DNA of 64,000 nucleotides. It comes from an uncultured Candidatus Saccharibacteria bacterium (lineage in GTDB: Bacteria; Patescibacteriota; Saccharimonadia; Saccharimonadales; Saccharimonadaceae). The position numbers and the translations under genes are program-made. The notes beneath the pieces are model-generated. The model saw only the letters and a list, made by a program, of their open reading frames with translations. It was not told where the DNA came from and searched no databases. The stretch covers positions 124,001 to 188,000 of the forward strand of contig CALIJG010000020.1 of assembly GCA_938018005.1 (NCBI GenBank), in the 5' to 3' direction. Below, piece after piece: positions 15,312 to 23,947 of this stretch. Positions within the stretch are counted from its first letter, which is position 1; every line of letters starts with the position of its first letter.

Positions 15312-17999
15312 GTGGTAAAAAAAGCAATTATAGTGCTTGTGGTGCTGAGTGGTGCTGCGCTGCTTGCACTTCTCTATCACAGCACAACGCATGCCGACCA
15401 ATGGGGTATGGTGTGGCACGACGAGTTTACTGGCTCGGCTGTGTCTGGCGAGTGGGACATACTGAAGCAAAATACTGACAACTTACGCAATACCCACCTC
15501 GCCTACAGCCCAAATAATCTTAAGGTTGCCAACAGCCATCTCGAGATCACCACGCAGCGCCACTGCGTGAGCAATTTGAACGAGCCGCTCACCAGTGCCA
15601 ACATGAGTGAGCAGCCCTGCCCCAGCGGCACCACAACGCGCTACCTTAGTGGACGGGTCAAAAACAAGGGCAAGGTTGTGGACGGCACCAAGCCATTCCG
15701 AGCCGAGATTCGGGCGAAGTTTAATTGGAATGGCAAGCGTGGTACACGGCCATCGCTGTGGATGGTGAGTGGCAATACGCTCCAAAACTGCAACGACAAC
15801 CCCAAGGCCAACGACCCATACGGCGAGCTAGACATCATCGAGTGGTACTCATCCACACCAAATTACGCGTGGTCCACCACACACATGTCGTGCTACCACC
15901 ACGGTGTCGATGCCAAATGGAAGACTGGCTGGCGAACGCGTGCCCTATCGCACAGTGGCGAGCACTATGCTGGTGCGCGGCCAGGCTCGTTTGCCTACGA
16001 GTGGCACACCTGGGCAGTTGAGTATGATGGTACGACGGTCAAGTACTTTGTAGACGACCAACCCATCAAGGTATATCGCTACCATGTGAGCCCTACCGAC
16101 GATGGCAACATCTTCCCTAGAAAGGATGCCGAACCACTGACGAAGGTCGCCAGCCAGGAGAATATTAATGGTGCATTTCACCGCGGCTGGCAATTCATCC
16201 TCAACGACTACGTCGAGATTAGCAAAAATCTCAGCCCTATTGACCCATCTGAGCCATTCCCCACACAGACGATGCTGATCGACTATGTGCGCGTCTTCCA
16301 AAAGGGTGCGGGTACGCAGCCACCCGAGACGCCAGTGCCAGCAACCGGCACGAAATGGGCTAAGCATGATGCTGCAGGCGACCGCAAATGGTCGGCCCTT
16401 GCCAGCTCGGCTGATGGGAGCAAGCTTGCTGCCGCTGCCTGGGGTGGCACAATCCACACCTCGCAAGACGGCGGTGCGACGTGGACGGAGCAGCCAAAGT
16501 CGGAAGTGCGCAACTGGGTAAGCATTGCGAGCTCGGCTGATGGGAGCAAGCTTGCGGCACTCTACGATTGGGGTGGCTACATCATGACATCGCAAGACGG
16601 TGGTGCAACGTGGCACAAGCATGCGATGAGCGGGACGATCAACTGGATGTCGATCGCGAGCTCGGCTGATGGGAGCAAGCTCGTAGCCGTCGCCAAGGAT
16701 CACACTATCTACACCTCGCGCGATGGCGGTGCGACGTGGACGGAGCAACCAAAGTCGGGCAGCCGCAAATGGCGCGCCGTCACAAGCTCGGCCGATGGCA
16801 ATAAACTAGCTGCAGTCGTCGAAGACGGTGGCATCTACACCTCTTCGAACGGTGGTGTGACGTGGACGGAACGCGCCCAAGCTGGCAACCGCACCTGGAC
16901 ATCAATTGCCAGCTCGCCCGACGGCACAAAGCTGGTCGCAACAGCCGCTGGTGGCTATATCTATACTTCAGCCGACGGTGGCGTGACGTGGACGGAGCGC
17001 AGCGTGGACGGCCGGCACAACTGGACAGCAGCAACCATCTCGGCCGATGGCAACACCCTCGCCGCAACAGCCGGTGGCGGTGGCTATATCTACGTATCGA
17101 CCGACGGCGGTGCAACGTGGATAGCTCAGACGTCGCCTGGCATGCCCAACTGGTCGGCTCTTGCCAGCTCGGCTGATGGGAGCAAGCTGATAGCTGCTGC
17201 CTACGGTGGCATGATATATACCACCACTCCACCGGTAGATGATCGCACACTGGCCGCTGCCGAAGCTGCTGTGGCCCGAGCCGAAGCCAGCAAGAGCCCT
17301 GCAGATATTGCTGCTGCTCAAGCCCGCATTGCCGCCGTCAAGGATGCACGCAAACAAGCCGCTCTCCAGGCTCGGCTAAACGCCATCACATCAGCTCCAT
17401 CCATAACAACACCCAAGCAGCCCACACAACCGACCAACTCAACTACAATCCCTCAGCCACACGGCGGTGCGGTATCGCTCGCTACGGCCGGCAAACCGTG
17501 CAGCCACATTGCCTCAGCCGAGCCAGCAACCGCCCCCGCGCAGTACCAAGGCCGGGTTCTGCGCAACAGCGTACGCTTCACCATCACCTGTGCTGGGCAG
17601 ACCGCTCACACTGGCTACACCACCCATGTAGCACTCACACTCAGCAAGCACTACCGCGACCCAAGCCGCCTCACCGTGCTCAAACTTGCCAAAGGTGGCT
17701 CGGTCATCGAAGATATCACAGGCCGGATCAACTTTGGCACAAACCCCAGTGGTACACGCACAACCATCGCTTACGACGTAACTGACGGTGGCTTTGGCGA
17801 CGAAGACGGCGCTGCCAATGGCACAATCCTCGACCCCATCGCCATCTACGAAGACACGTCGCACACCGACTCTACCAGCAACTCATCGCGCCCTAGTGGC
17901 CTCCTTGCCAACACTGGCGACAGCCTCCTCCCCACCGCCCTCGGCGCAATTGCCCTAGGTGGTGGCGGGGTGTGGATGCTCCGCAGGCGGCGCTCGTAG
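15312..17999 (+). CDS. Secreted GH16 beta-glucanase with BNR-type repeats and LANTG anchor
   Basis: The 895-residue protein starts at a GTG with GGGGGG about 8 nt upstream. Domains in order: a signal/TM segment (residues 4-22); a GH16 domain to about residue 335 with the catalytic motif GELDIIEW (nucleophile Glu172, Asp174, acid/base Glu177); about ten BNR/sortilin-like repeats of 40-43 residues (ASSADGSKLAA, then IYTSxDGGATWTEQ); an Ala-rich helix; a second beta domain; and a C-terminal LANTG (865-869), hydrophobic helix and RRRRS. GH16 enzymes cut beta-1,3 or mixed beta-glucans. The end fits a class-E sortase LAxTG signal, so the enzyme should sit on the cell surface. No sortase gene is in the window. 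Confidence 0.9.
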   Translation: MVKKAIIVLVVLSGAALLALLYHSTTHADQWGMVWHDEFTGSAVSGEWDILKQNTDNLRNTHLAYSPNNLKVANSHLEITTQRHCVSNLNEPLTSANMSEQPCPSGTTTRYLSGRVKNKGKVVDGTKPFRAEIRAKFNWNGKRGTRPSLWMVSGNTLQNCNDNPKANDPYGELDIIEWYSSTPNYAWSTTHMSCYHHGVDAKWKTGWRTRALSHSGEHYAGARPGSFAYEWHTWAVEYDGTTVKYFVDDQPIKVYRYHVSPTDDGNIFPRKDAEPLTKVASQENINGAFHRGWQFILNDYVEISKNLSPIDPSEPFPTQTMLIDYVRVFQKGAGTQPPETPVPATGTKWAKHDAAGDRKWSALASSADGSKLAAAAWGGTIHTSQDGGATWTEQPKSEVRNWVSIASSADGSKLAALYDWGGYIMTSQDGGATWHKHAMSGTINWMSIASSADGSKLVAVAKDHTIYTSRDGGATWTEQPKSGSRKWRAVTSSADGNKLAAVVEDGGIYTSSNGGVTWTERAQAGNRTWTSIASSPDGTKLVATAAGGYIYTSADGGVTWTERSVDGRHNWTAATISADGNTLAATAGGGGYIYVSTDGGATWIAQTSPGMPNWSALASSADGSKLIAAAYGGMIYTTTPPVDDRTLAAAEAAVARAEASKSPADIAAAQARIAAVKDARKQAALQARLNAITSAPSITTPKQPTQPTNSTTIPQPHGGAVSLATAGKPCSHIASAEPATAPAQYQGRVLRNSVRFTITCAGQTAHTGYTTHVALTLSKHYRDPSRLTVLKLAKGGSVIEDITGRINFGTNPSGTRTTIAYDVTDGGFGDEDGAANGTILDPIAIYEDTSHTDSTSNSSRPSGLLANTGDSLLPTALGAIALGGGGVWMLRRRRS

Positions 18000-18027
18000 C
18001 GCACTGCTACCCCACGCAGGTGCACCT

Positions 18028-18064
18028 CGGCTTGGATACTATGCTATCCAAGCCGATTTCTTTT
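18028..18064 (+). terminator. Terminator after the GH16 gene
   Basis: A perfect 11-bp stem CGGCTTGGATA/TATCCAAGCCG with a T-rich tail (ATTTCTTTT). Confidence 0.8.
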
Positions 18065-18600
18065 GCCTCCTCGCGTGTATTAGTCTGTGTATACAAGCTT
18101 GCTGGTATGAGCGAAATTCGCATTGGTTGGCCGTGTACGGCTAGCACTCTAGCCACCCCAACGCTGCTTTGGGTAAGAATAAGAGCACGCTATACGGTGT
18201 CTCTCCAAAAAGTACAAGCTGCCCTCATCGGCGGAGGGCTAGCGGAAGGCCATTTGTTGACTCAATACAATCACTCTTGCTGCCGTTGATGTAGCCTACA
18301 TGCCGATACACTAGTGATCGGCACCGAGACACGCCACACAGGAGGTAAGCTCTATCGGCAGCCACCATCTCTAGCATCATAACTGCGCACAGCCAAAGGC
18401 CGCACCAACACGGTCGTGGCCCACCTATTCTCACCCAAGAGCCCCTAGCAGCGCGCTAGTGCTGGCATTCTACCTATATAAGGTGTTTCCTTGCTGCTTA
18501 TGCTCAAGCACAGCTATGCCATATCACTGCTACGTTAGTACCCAAGCCGCTCAATATAATATAATTACTCTAATACAGGCCACACTCTACCCTGCCAACC
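18065..18600. other. Gene-free 530-nt stretch
   Basis: It lies between two convergent surface-protein genes. No convincing gene, promoter pair or known RNA is seen on either strand. A 69-codon minus-strand frame (18225-18434) has no ribosome site and a random-looking sequence. Confidence 0.5.
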
Positions 18601-18635
18601 AAAAAAGAGAAAGGCATACGGTATGCCTTTCTCTT
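18601..18635 (-). terminator. Terminator after the BNR-repeat surface gene
   Basis: A 15-bp stem AAGAGAAAGGCATAC/GTATGCCTTTCTCTT, followed on the minus strand by TTTT. Confidence 0.8.
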
Positions 18636-18663
18636 GGGTATAGAGACGCTGCAGTGCAGTGCT

Positions 18664-20112
18664 CTAGTTCTTGCGGCTCTTGACGAACCAGAAGCTCCCG
18701 GCGCCAAGACCGCTGGCTGCGAGGGCAGCGACGAGCCATACGCTGTCACCGGTGTCGGCGAGAGCTGGACCTTCGTGCTTAGCAGGAGCGGCAGCCTCTG
18801 CTGCTGGTTTAGCTGCAGGTGCTGGGTTGGCTGCTGGTGCTTGCTCTGCAGCTGGAGCCGGCTCTTCTGCTGGTGCAGGTTCTACAGCTGGCTCAGCTGG
18901 GGCTGGATTTGCCGGAGCTGGGGTTGCGGGCGCAGGTGTGGCCGGAGCGGGTGTAGCAGGCGCAGGATTGGCAGGCGCTGGATTAGCGGGAGCCGGGTTG
19001 GCTGGGGCAGGATTTGCTGGAGCTGGGTTGGCTGGTGCAGGATTTGCAGGGGCCGGGTTAGCCGGAGCTGGCTGCACAACTGGCTTGTCTTTAGCTGTTG
19101 CTGTGTTGATGTTGCCGCCGTTGAGTGCTGCAGCGAGGTTAGCACCGTCGTTCGACATAACAACAGCCGACCACGCACCGGTAGCAGCGCTGTCATTCTC
19201 CATCCAGGTTGCACCACCGTCATCTGAAGTGTAGATCTTGCCACCATTGACGGTTGCAGCAAGCTTCATACCATCAGCCGAGCTAGCGATTGATGTCCAC
19301 TTCTGTGGGGTTGATGCAGCTTGCTCTTTCCAAGTAACACCGCCATCTGTCGAGGTGTGAATCTTGCCACCATTGACGGTTGCAGCAAGCTTCATACCAT
19401 CGGCCGAGCTAGCGATCGATGTCCACTTCTGAGTGCCAGCAGCGGCTTGCTCTGTCCAGGTGACACCACTGTCTGTCGAGGTGTAGACAACGCCGTCGGC
19501 AACAGTCGCGGCAAGCTTGGTGCCATCAGCCGAGCCGGCGATCGATGTCCACTTCTTCGCACCTGGGTTGGCTTGCTCTTTCCAGCTTGCGCCAGAGTTG
19601 GTAGAGGTAAATACCCCACGGTTGGTTGCCACAGCAGCGAGCTTGGTGCCATCGGCCGAGCTCGTCACAGACACCCAGTCACCAGCAGCTCCTGGGAGAC
19701 CATTTTTCGTCCAGGTAGCACCTGAGTCATTCGAGGTGTACATGTAGCCGCCCCATTGGTAAAAGGCAGCGATCTTACTACCATCGGCTGAACTGGCAAG
19801 AGCCGTCCACTTTTGCGGCGCAGGAAGGCCGGTTATTGGTCGTTCCATCCAGGTGACACCACTGTCTGTCGAGGTGTAGACATTCCCGACATTCACTGCT
19901 GCAACGAGCTTGGTGCCGTCTGTTGAGCCAGCCATTGCCGACCAGTTCTTTACACCAGAGCCAGCTTGCTCCTTCCAAGCTACCTCTTGGGCAGCCCGTG
20001 TAGGCTGGCCAAACAATGCCACCATAGCAGCTACCGCCACCAGGCACCCAGCCTGAGACACGCGAGCGAGCGTTCTCCATTTATTATGTTTTGCTTGCCT
20101 GAGTTCCCTCAT
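18664..20112 (-). CDS. Secreted BNR-repeat surface protein with Pro-Ala stalk and LADTG anchor
   Basis: The 482-residue protein has a signal peptide (residues about 15-40, ending TRAA), then about seven BNR-like repeats of 42-43 residues (KWTSIASSADGMKLAATVNGG, IYTSDDGGATW). These are closely related to those of the GH16 protein but without an enzyme domain. A wall-spanning stalk follows, made of repeated APANP/APATP units (about residues 340-440). The end is LADTG (451-455), a hydrophobic helix and KSRKN, a sortase signal of LAxTG type. GGAGG precedes the ATG at 20112; earlier frames lack a signal. A beta-propeller adhesin role is inferred. Confidence 0.87.
   Translation of the reverse strand: MRELRQAKHNKWRTLARVSQAGCLVAVAAMVALFGQPTRAAQEVAWKEQAGSGVKNWSAMAGSTDGTKLVAAVNVGNVYTSTDSGVTWMERPITGLPAPQKWTALASSADGSKIAAFYQWGGYMYTSNDSGATWTKNGLPGAAGDWVSVTSSADGTKLAAVATNRGVFTSTNSGASWKEQANPGAKKWTSIAGSADGTKLAATVADGVVYTSTDSGVTWTEQAAAGTQKWTSIASSADGMKLAATVNGGKIHTSTDGGVTWKEQAASTPQKWTSIASSADGMKLAATVNGGKIYTSDDGGATWMENDSAATGAWSAVVMSNDGANLAAALNGGNINTATAKDKPVVQPAPANPAPANPAPANPAPANPAPANPAPANPAPANPAPATPAPATPAPATPAPANPAPAEPAVEPAPAEEPAPAAEQAPAANPAPAAKPAAEAAAPAKHEGPALADTGDSVWLVAALAASGLGAGSFWFVKSRKN
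19235..19420 (-). repeat. 126-bp near-identical tandem repeat in the BNR gene
   Basis: Two consecutive BNR repeats begin with an identical run of over 40 nt at 19235 and 19361, exactly 126 nt (42 codons) apart. Recombination between them would remove or add one blade in frame. Confidence 0.75.
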
Positions 20113-20236
20113 GCAATAACCCTCCTTTTCTGTTGTGAAACACAACACCTTAATATAACGTTCGCATTATAACACTATTGTGCTTATGGTAACAAGGGGT
20201 AATCAAGCGGTGATCGGCAGTATATTTCGCTACGTG

Positions 20237-20830
20237 CTACGAGTGGTGGCGTTCGTCGTCGTTACTGGAGCTGTATTGGGTAGAAATCCACCGCATCATA
20301 TGATGTATTGCAAGACCCAGCACAAGCAGCAGCGATAGATACACGAGTACGAATTTTGCCATAGTCGCTACTGTTGCACTAGCCACAAGTGCTGGGTTCG
20401 CAAGTGCCGGAAATTGGCTCAGCATGAACGCAAAAGCTATATTTTCCCACCAGTCGCAAGCAGCAGCCACCACAGGCAGCACAACTATCCACCGGGCCCA
20501 GCCCAGCTTCCACCGCTGCAACGGGAGGCGCCGGAGAAAAAATGCCAAAGTATAGGTATAAAACACCGCATAGATGACTGCATAGCAGGTATCGATTGGC
20601 AAAAAGACATGCAAATAGGCACTTCTACCAGCCTCACCCAGAGCGGCCAATGTATGGTTCATGTGGGCGGCACTATTGCCAAAGTTAAGGTCGAGAATTG
20701 CCACACCACCAGACACCTGCGACACATACCAAGCCGCCTGTCGCATCGCAGCCATACCAAGGAGAAAAATTACCAGCAGTCCCCCAATATGGCGAAGCTT
20801 TACCGCTTGAATACGACGAGTTATACGCAT
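20237..20830 (-). CDS. Four-TM integral membrane protein, unknown
   Basis: The 197-residue protein shows membrane segments near residues 14-34, 75-98, 110-130 and 150-172, a basic N-terminus and a polar Ser/Asp/His-rich tail. A tryptophan pair with Asp and Glu (CDWWENIAF) lies in the third segment. TATAAT (20842-20837) ends 6 nt before the ATG, a clear leaderless layout. I do not recognise the family. Confidence 0.7.
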   Translation of the reverse strand: MRITRRIQAVKLRHIGGLLVIFLLGMAAMRQAAWYVSQVSGGVAILDLNFGNSAAHMNHTLAALGEAGRSAYLHVFLPIDTCYAVIYAVFYTYTLAFFLRRLPLQRWKLGWARWIVVLPVVAAACDWWENIAFAFMLSQFPALANPALVASATVATMAKFVLVYLSLLLVLGLAIHHMMRWISTQYSSSNDDERHHS

Positions 20831-20891
20831 GATTTTATTATACCTCTATAGTAGTTTAGCGAAATCGACCCTCCTAAATGAGACAGTCCGC

Positions 20892-21866
20892 TTATGCTCG
20901 CTCCGTGACAGATGCAAAAGTAGTGCGTATATAACAACCCACAAATACTACCAGCCACGCCACAAGCGAGACAACGCCTACTGCTGAGCTAGCCAACAGC
21001 GAACTCCCACCAACAACCAGAAGTAGCATAACTTGCGAGAAGCCATTAAACGTCCCATGCAGCACGGCAGCAAGCCACACGCTTCTGGTTCGCTCAACGA
21101 CAAAACCAAGCACAAGCGACATCACCACACAAAATCCAATGAATAACACCGACCCCGGAAGCGCGTTCGCTGTGCCGTAGTTATACCCTAGAGCAATCAG
21201 TGGAATATGCCACAGCCCCCACAGCACGCCAATCGTCACATATTTCTTGCAAAATGGCCGTCCAGCAAATGCCTGCGCAAGGTAACCACGCCACATGATC
21301 TCCTCTGTCATCGCAAAGATCGCATTTACCGTTAGCCCAGCTATCAATGCACCAAAGATACCAAGTGGCAGCATGGCAAGCGGCGTTGGTGGCATATTCA
21401 TCGTGCTAGTATCGACTGATGTACCGATGAGCTTCTCAAGGTTATGCACCAAGTGTCCATTAGTCGTTGCCAGGTGCCCAAAAGTATCTGGCCACAGCCA
21501 GCCAAGAATCGCAACGGAGCCAATCATCAATACTGCCCAAGCCAAGAATAGCCCAGCGACCAATGCATACTTCTTCACGGTGATATGCCTCAATGATAAC
21601 AACGCACGAAATGGTATTGGTATGCCAAGCATCAATCGACTCAGTAAGAGCGTATACAGTGGTACCGGCATATACAAAACCGCGATGTACGCCAAGCGCA
21701 ATGCTAGCGCTACCGGCGGCGCACTATTGCCAGTCGCAGATACAACCGCCCAATAGCCTGCTCCGACTAGCGCCGTCAAGACAAAGAGGGTGATGAGTAC
21801 TTTGTTACGATGCTCTTTTTTAATGAGAGAGAGTGAATTAGATGTTTTTTCTGTCGTGTTACTCAT
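20892..21866 (-). CDS. CPBP (ABI) family intramembrane metalloprotease
   Basis: The 324-residue polytopic protein has the CPBP motifs in order: EEIMWRGYL (EExxxR, near residue 190), GVLWGLWHIP (FxxxH-like, near 222) and LHGTFNGF (HxxxN, near 273). These form the metal site of Rce1/CPBP proteases. Such proteins process prenylated or secreted peptides or protect against bacteriocins. About eight membrane helices are expected. The first 20 residues are polar and Lys-rich. Substrate unknown; monocistronic. Confidence 0.88.
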   Translation of the reverse strand: MSNTTEKTSNSLSLIKKEHRNKVLITLFVLTALVGAGYWAVVSATGNSAPPVALALRLAYIAVLYMPVPLYTLLLSRLMLGIPIPFRALLSLRHITVKKYALVAGLFLAWAVLMIGSVAILGWLWPDTFGHLATTNGHLVHNLEKLIGTSVDTSTMNMPPTPLAMLPLGIFGALIAGLTVNAIFAMTEEIMWRGYLAQAFAGRPFCKKYVTIGVLWGLWHIPLIALGYNYGTANALPGSVLFIGFCVVMSLVLGFVVERTRSVWLAAVLHGTFNGFSQVMLLLVVGGSSLLASSAVGVVSLVAWLVVFVGCYIRTTFASVTERA

Positions 21867-22023
21867 ATGTATACACCTAGCCTTTTGCGGTTTTGTTCGT
21901 ATGAGGTGGTTATACCACCCTGAAGCTTTTCTCGCTATTTACTTATATAGATAATTGTCCACCATAACTAGATTAGCTCATTTGCTTTATTCTTCTATCG
22001 TCGCTACAATAGAGCTATTAAGA
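21867..22023. other. Intergenic stretch, nothing recognised
   Basis: AT-rich DNA upstream of the CPBP gene, with a TACAAT on the plus strand near 22005. No gene was recognised. Confidence 0.35.
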
Positions 22024-22024
22024 C

Positions 22025-22066
22025 GAAAAGGTTCCGAACGGTTAATTGCCTAAGGACCCTTTTCTA
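22025..22066 (-). terminator. Hairpin downstream of the small broken gene
   Basis: AAAAGGTTCC pairs with GGACCCTTTT (one mismatch), leaving TTTT on the minus strand. Confidence 0.5.
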
Positions 22067-22099
22067 TTTAGTGCCGGACAGCTAACTTACTGCCTCAAG

Positions 22100-22308
22100 C
22101 TATACAACCGCCATCTCCTCTCTCATCGCCTGCACCTGCCACTGGCGCTCGTAGGCAGCGGCGGCTCGGTCGCCAGGGTGAAGGAGGTTGATGACCTTGA
22201 CGGCGTAGTCGCTAGCCACCATGGCGTGCTCTGGCATGTGGCCGGTGCCGATGCGGTCACTTACTGTAGTATATCTATCGAATGCTCAATACTCTCTTGG
22301 CCACTCAT
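22100..22308 (-). pseudogene. Small frameshifted gene remnant
   Basis: On the minus strand, ATG at 22308 gives MSGQESIEHSIDILQ and TAA at 22263. Another frame overlapping it continues SDRIGTGH and then MPEHAMVASDYAVKVINLL, ending at TAG 22102-22100. Joined by a one-base frameshift the two parts would give about 70 residues of protein-like sequence, so this may be a decayed gene. The second part alone (45 codons from ATG 22237) could also be a real small protein. Family unknown. Confidence 0.45.
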
Positions 22309-22369
22309 TACTTTACTGATCTCAGCGGCTTTATACAAGAAGTTTTGGTGATCATTATACCAAAAACCT

Positions 22370-22399
22370 CGACGGGAGACGGATTCAAGTCGAGGCACT
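22370..22399 (-). terminator. Terminator after the Nudix gene
   Basis: CCTCGAC/GTCGAGG stem followed on the minus strand by TTTTTGG. Confidence 0.7.
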
Positions 22400-22428
22400 A
22401 TAAAGTTATATTGGTAAAGAAACACATC

Positions 22429-22926
22429 TCAACCAAGGTTTATTGTGCAACTTGCAACTTTACTATACAGTTGTTGCCACTGCCTATGCGCCGCATATGC
22501 CCGATCGGTCGCGTCGTAGCCAGTGCCTTGTAGATTATCAGGGCTGATGAACATCACATCATCACCCTCCTCTCCTGGTGTAAAGTCGAAGTTCTCGGGC
22601 CAAACACGGCAATAAAAACAGATTTGATACGCATCAAGCCGCTCAATATATATCTGATCCGATGCGTCAAAAATTTGATAGCGCACATCACCCTGGTAGC
22701 CGACCTCTTCATGCAGCTCGCGCTTTAGTGATGACTCAATCGTCTCATCATAATCCATCCCGCCACCAGGCAAATCCCAAAACGGCCGATCGATCTCTTT
22801 GACGACCAAGATCTGCCCAGCGTCGTTATATATTAATGCTTTGAGGGAGATACGGTAGAGGTAATCATGGCGGACTATTCCGTCTGCATTTTGCGTAATG
22901 AGGTGTCCGTTGGTATTTTTTGGCAT
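22429..22926 (-). CDS. Nudix hydrolase
   Basis: The 165-residue protein has a canonical Nudix box, GGMDYDETIESSLKRELHEE then VGY (residues about 55-77), with all metal-binding Glu in place. An N-terminal Nudix-like lead-in (YRISLKALIYNDAGQILVVK) and the WDLPGGG strand agree. Candidate substrates are damaged or modified nucleotides; the exact one cannot be read. It follows the PIN-domain gene by 19 nt on the same strand and probably shares its transcript. Confidence 0.9.
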   Translation of the reverse strand: MPKNTNGHLITQNADGIVRHDYLYRISLKALIYNDAGQILVVKEIDRPFWDLPGGGMDYDETIESSLKRELHEEVGYQGDVRYQIFDASDQIYIERLDAYQICFYCRVWPENFDFTPGEEGDDVMFISPDNLQGTGYDATDRAYAAHRQWQQLYSKVASCTINLG

Positions 22927-22945
22927 GAGAGTAATTACAATAATA

Positions 22946-23947
22946 TTATTTTTCCACGTTAGGGGAAAACACAGCCCAGAATTCAGTCATTGTCTTCTTG
23001 TCCAGCTCTCCAGGAAGACCTCCTAGATTAATGAGCGCACATAGCCTGTCCCCTATAGTGTTTGGAGAATACTTCTGGGCTTTATATATTTGGCTATTCT
23101 CTATAGAATATTGAATTAACTTCGTCTTCTGATAGCCACTCAATTCACCCTTATATTCCATAAGACGGCCCAGTATACGTCTTGATTCGTCAAAGCTACT
23201 GCTATTCCGCAGCTCCTCCAGGAGGCGATCTTTCTGCACCTCTCTTTCAAGCACGACACTCATCTCTTTCCTTAAAAAAGCCTGAATACTTCTATACATT
23301 TGAAGACTGCTTGAGGTTCCCTTTTTTTGAAGCCACTCATCTAGAAGAAAATCATTAGGGTGGTCTCCTCTGGATGAAGAATACCAATCATTGTCAGCAG
23401 TAATTATAATTAACTCACCTGAAGAGGGAACCTTATGGAGTAAATACTCCCAATGAATGGCATCTCCACAACTATCCTTTTTACCAGGAGGATTACCTAA
23501 AATTTTATAACGCCTTTCTGCCGCCTTGATAATATCCTCATCGATAGGATCTGGTTTTTCCATCATAGAACCTATTAACCTATCAGCTTCAAGGTCCTTA
23601 TTATCAAGCAACCGCCTAGTCTTGTCTTTGAGAGATTGCACCAGACTCTCCATTTGATTCTGAACTTGGACAAACTGCTTGCTAATACTAGGCCATTGAT
23701 TAGATATCAAACCTGGCACATCAAACTTTTTAAAATAAAACTCCTTAAGCGTAGCTTCTATGACATTTACCCTATTTCTGTAATATTCATCACGATTTTG
23801 CATATTAACACACAAAACGAATTTATTTGCAATATCAGGGTCAGCAAAACCATTTCGTAGTATACCAAGCTTATTTAAATCACCTTTAGAAACCCTATAG
23901 AAATCAAGGTAAATATTAGTATCTATAAAAATATACTTCTTTTTCAT
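22946..23947 (-). CDS. PIN-domain (DUF4935-like) nuclease, AT-rich and coupled to glyQS
   Basis: The 333-residue protein starts MKKKYIFIDTNIYLDFYR, the first acidic strand of PIN nucleases. It continues to GKKDSCGDAIHWEYLL (about 160-175) and IITADNDWYS (about 182-191), supplying the other acidic residues. The remainder is helical and Lys/Glu-rich. PIN domains are Mg-dependent RNases; this large type resembles DUF4935 proteins. The gene is clearly more AT-rich than its neighbours, suggesting acquisition. Its ATG overlaps the glyQS stop by 4 nt (ATGA), so it is translated behind glycyl-tRNA synthetase. No antitoxin gene is adjacent. Confidence 0.85.
   Translation of the reverse strand: MKKKYIFIDTNIYLDFYRVSKGDLNKLGILRNGFADPDIANKFVLCVNMQNRDEYYRNRVNVIEATLKEFYFKKFDVPGLISNQWPSISKQFVQVQNQMESLVQSLKDKTRRLLDNKDLEADRLIGSMMEKPDPIDEDIIKAAERRYKILGNPPGKKDSCGDAIHWEYLLHKVPSSGELIIITADNDWYSSSRGDHPNDFLLDEWLQKKGTSSSLQMYRSIQAFLRKEMSVVLEREVQKDRLLEELRNSSSFDESRRILGRLMEYKGELSGYQKTKLIQYSIENSQIYKAQKYSPNTIGDRLCALINLGGLPGELDKKTMTEFWAVFSPNVEK

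Noticed and set aside
22370..22399. tRNA-like T-loop sequence
   Set aside because: CTTGAATCC looks like a T-loop but is the loop of a terminator stem; no acceptor or anticodon arms can be drawn.
22946..23947. VapBC-type toxin-antitoxin pair
   Set aside because: No small antitoxin gene adjoins the PIN gene; the protein is also much longer than VapC.
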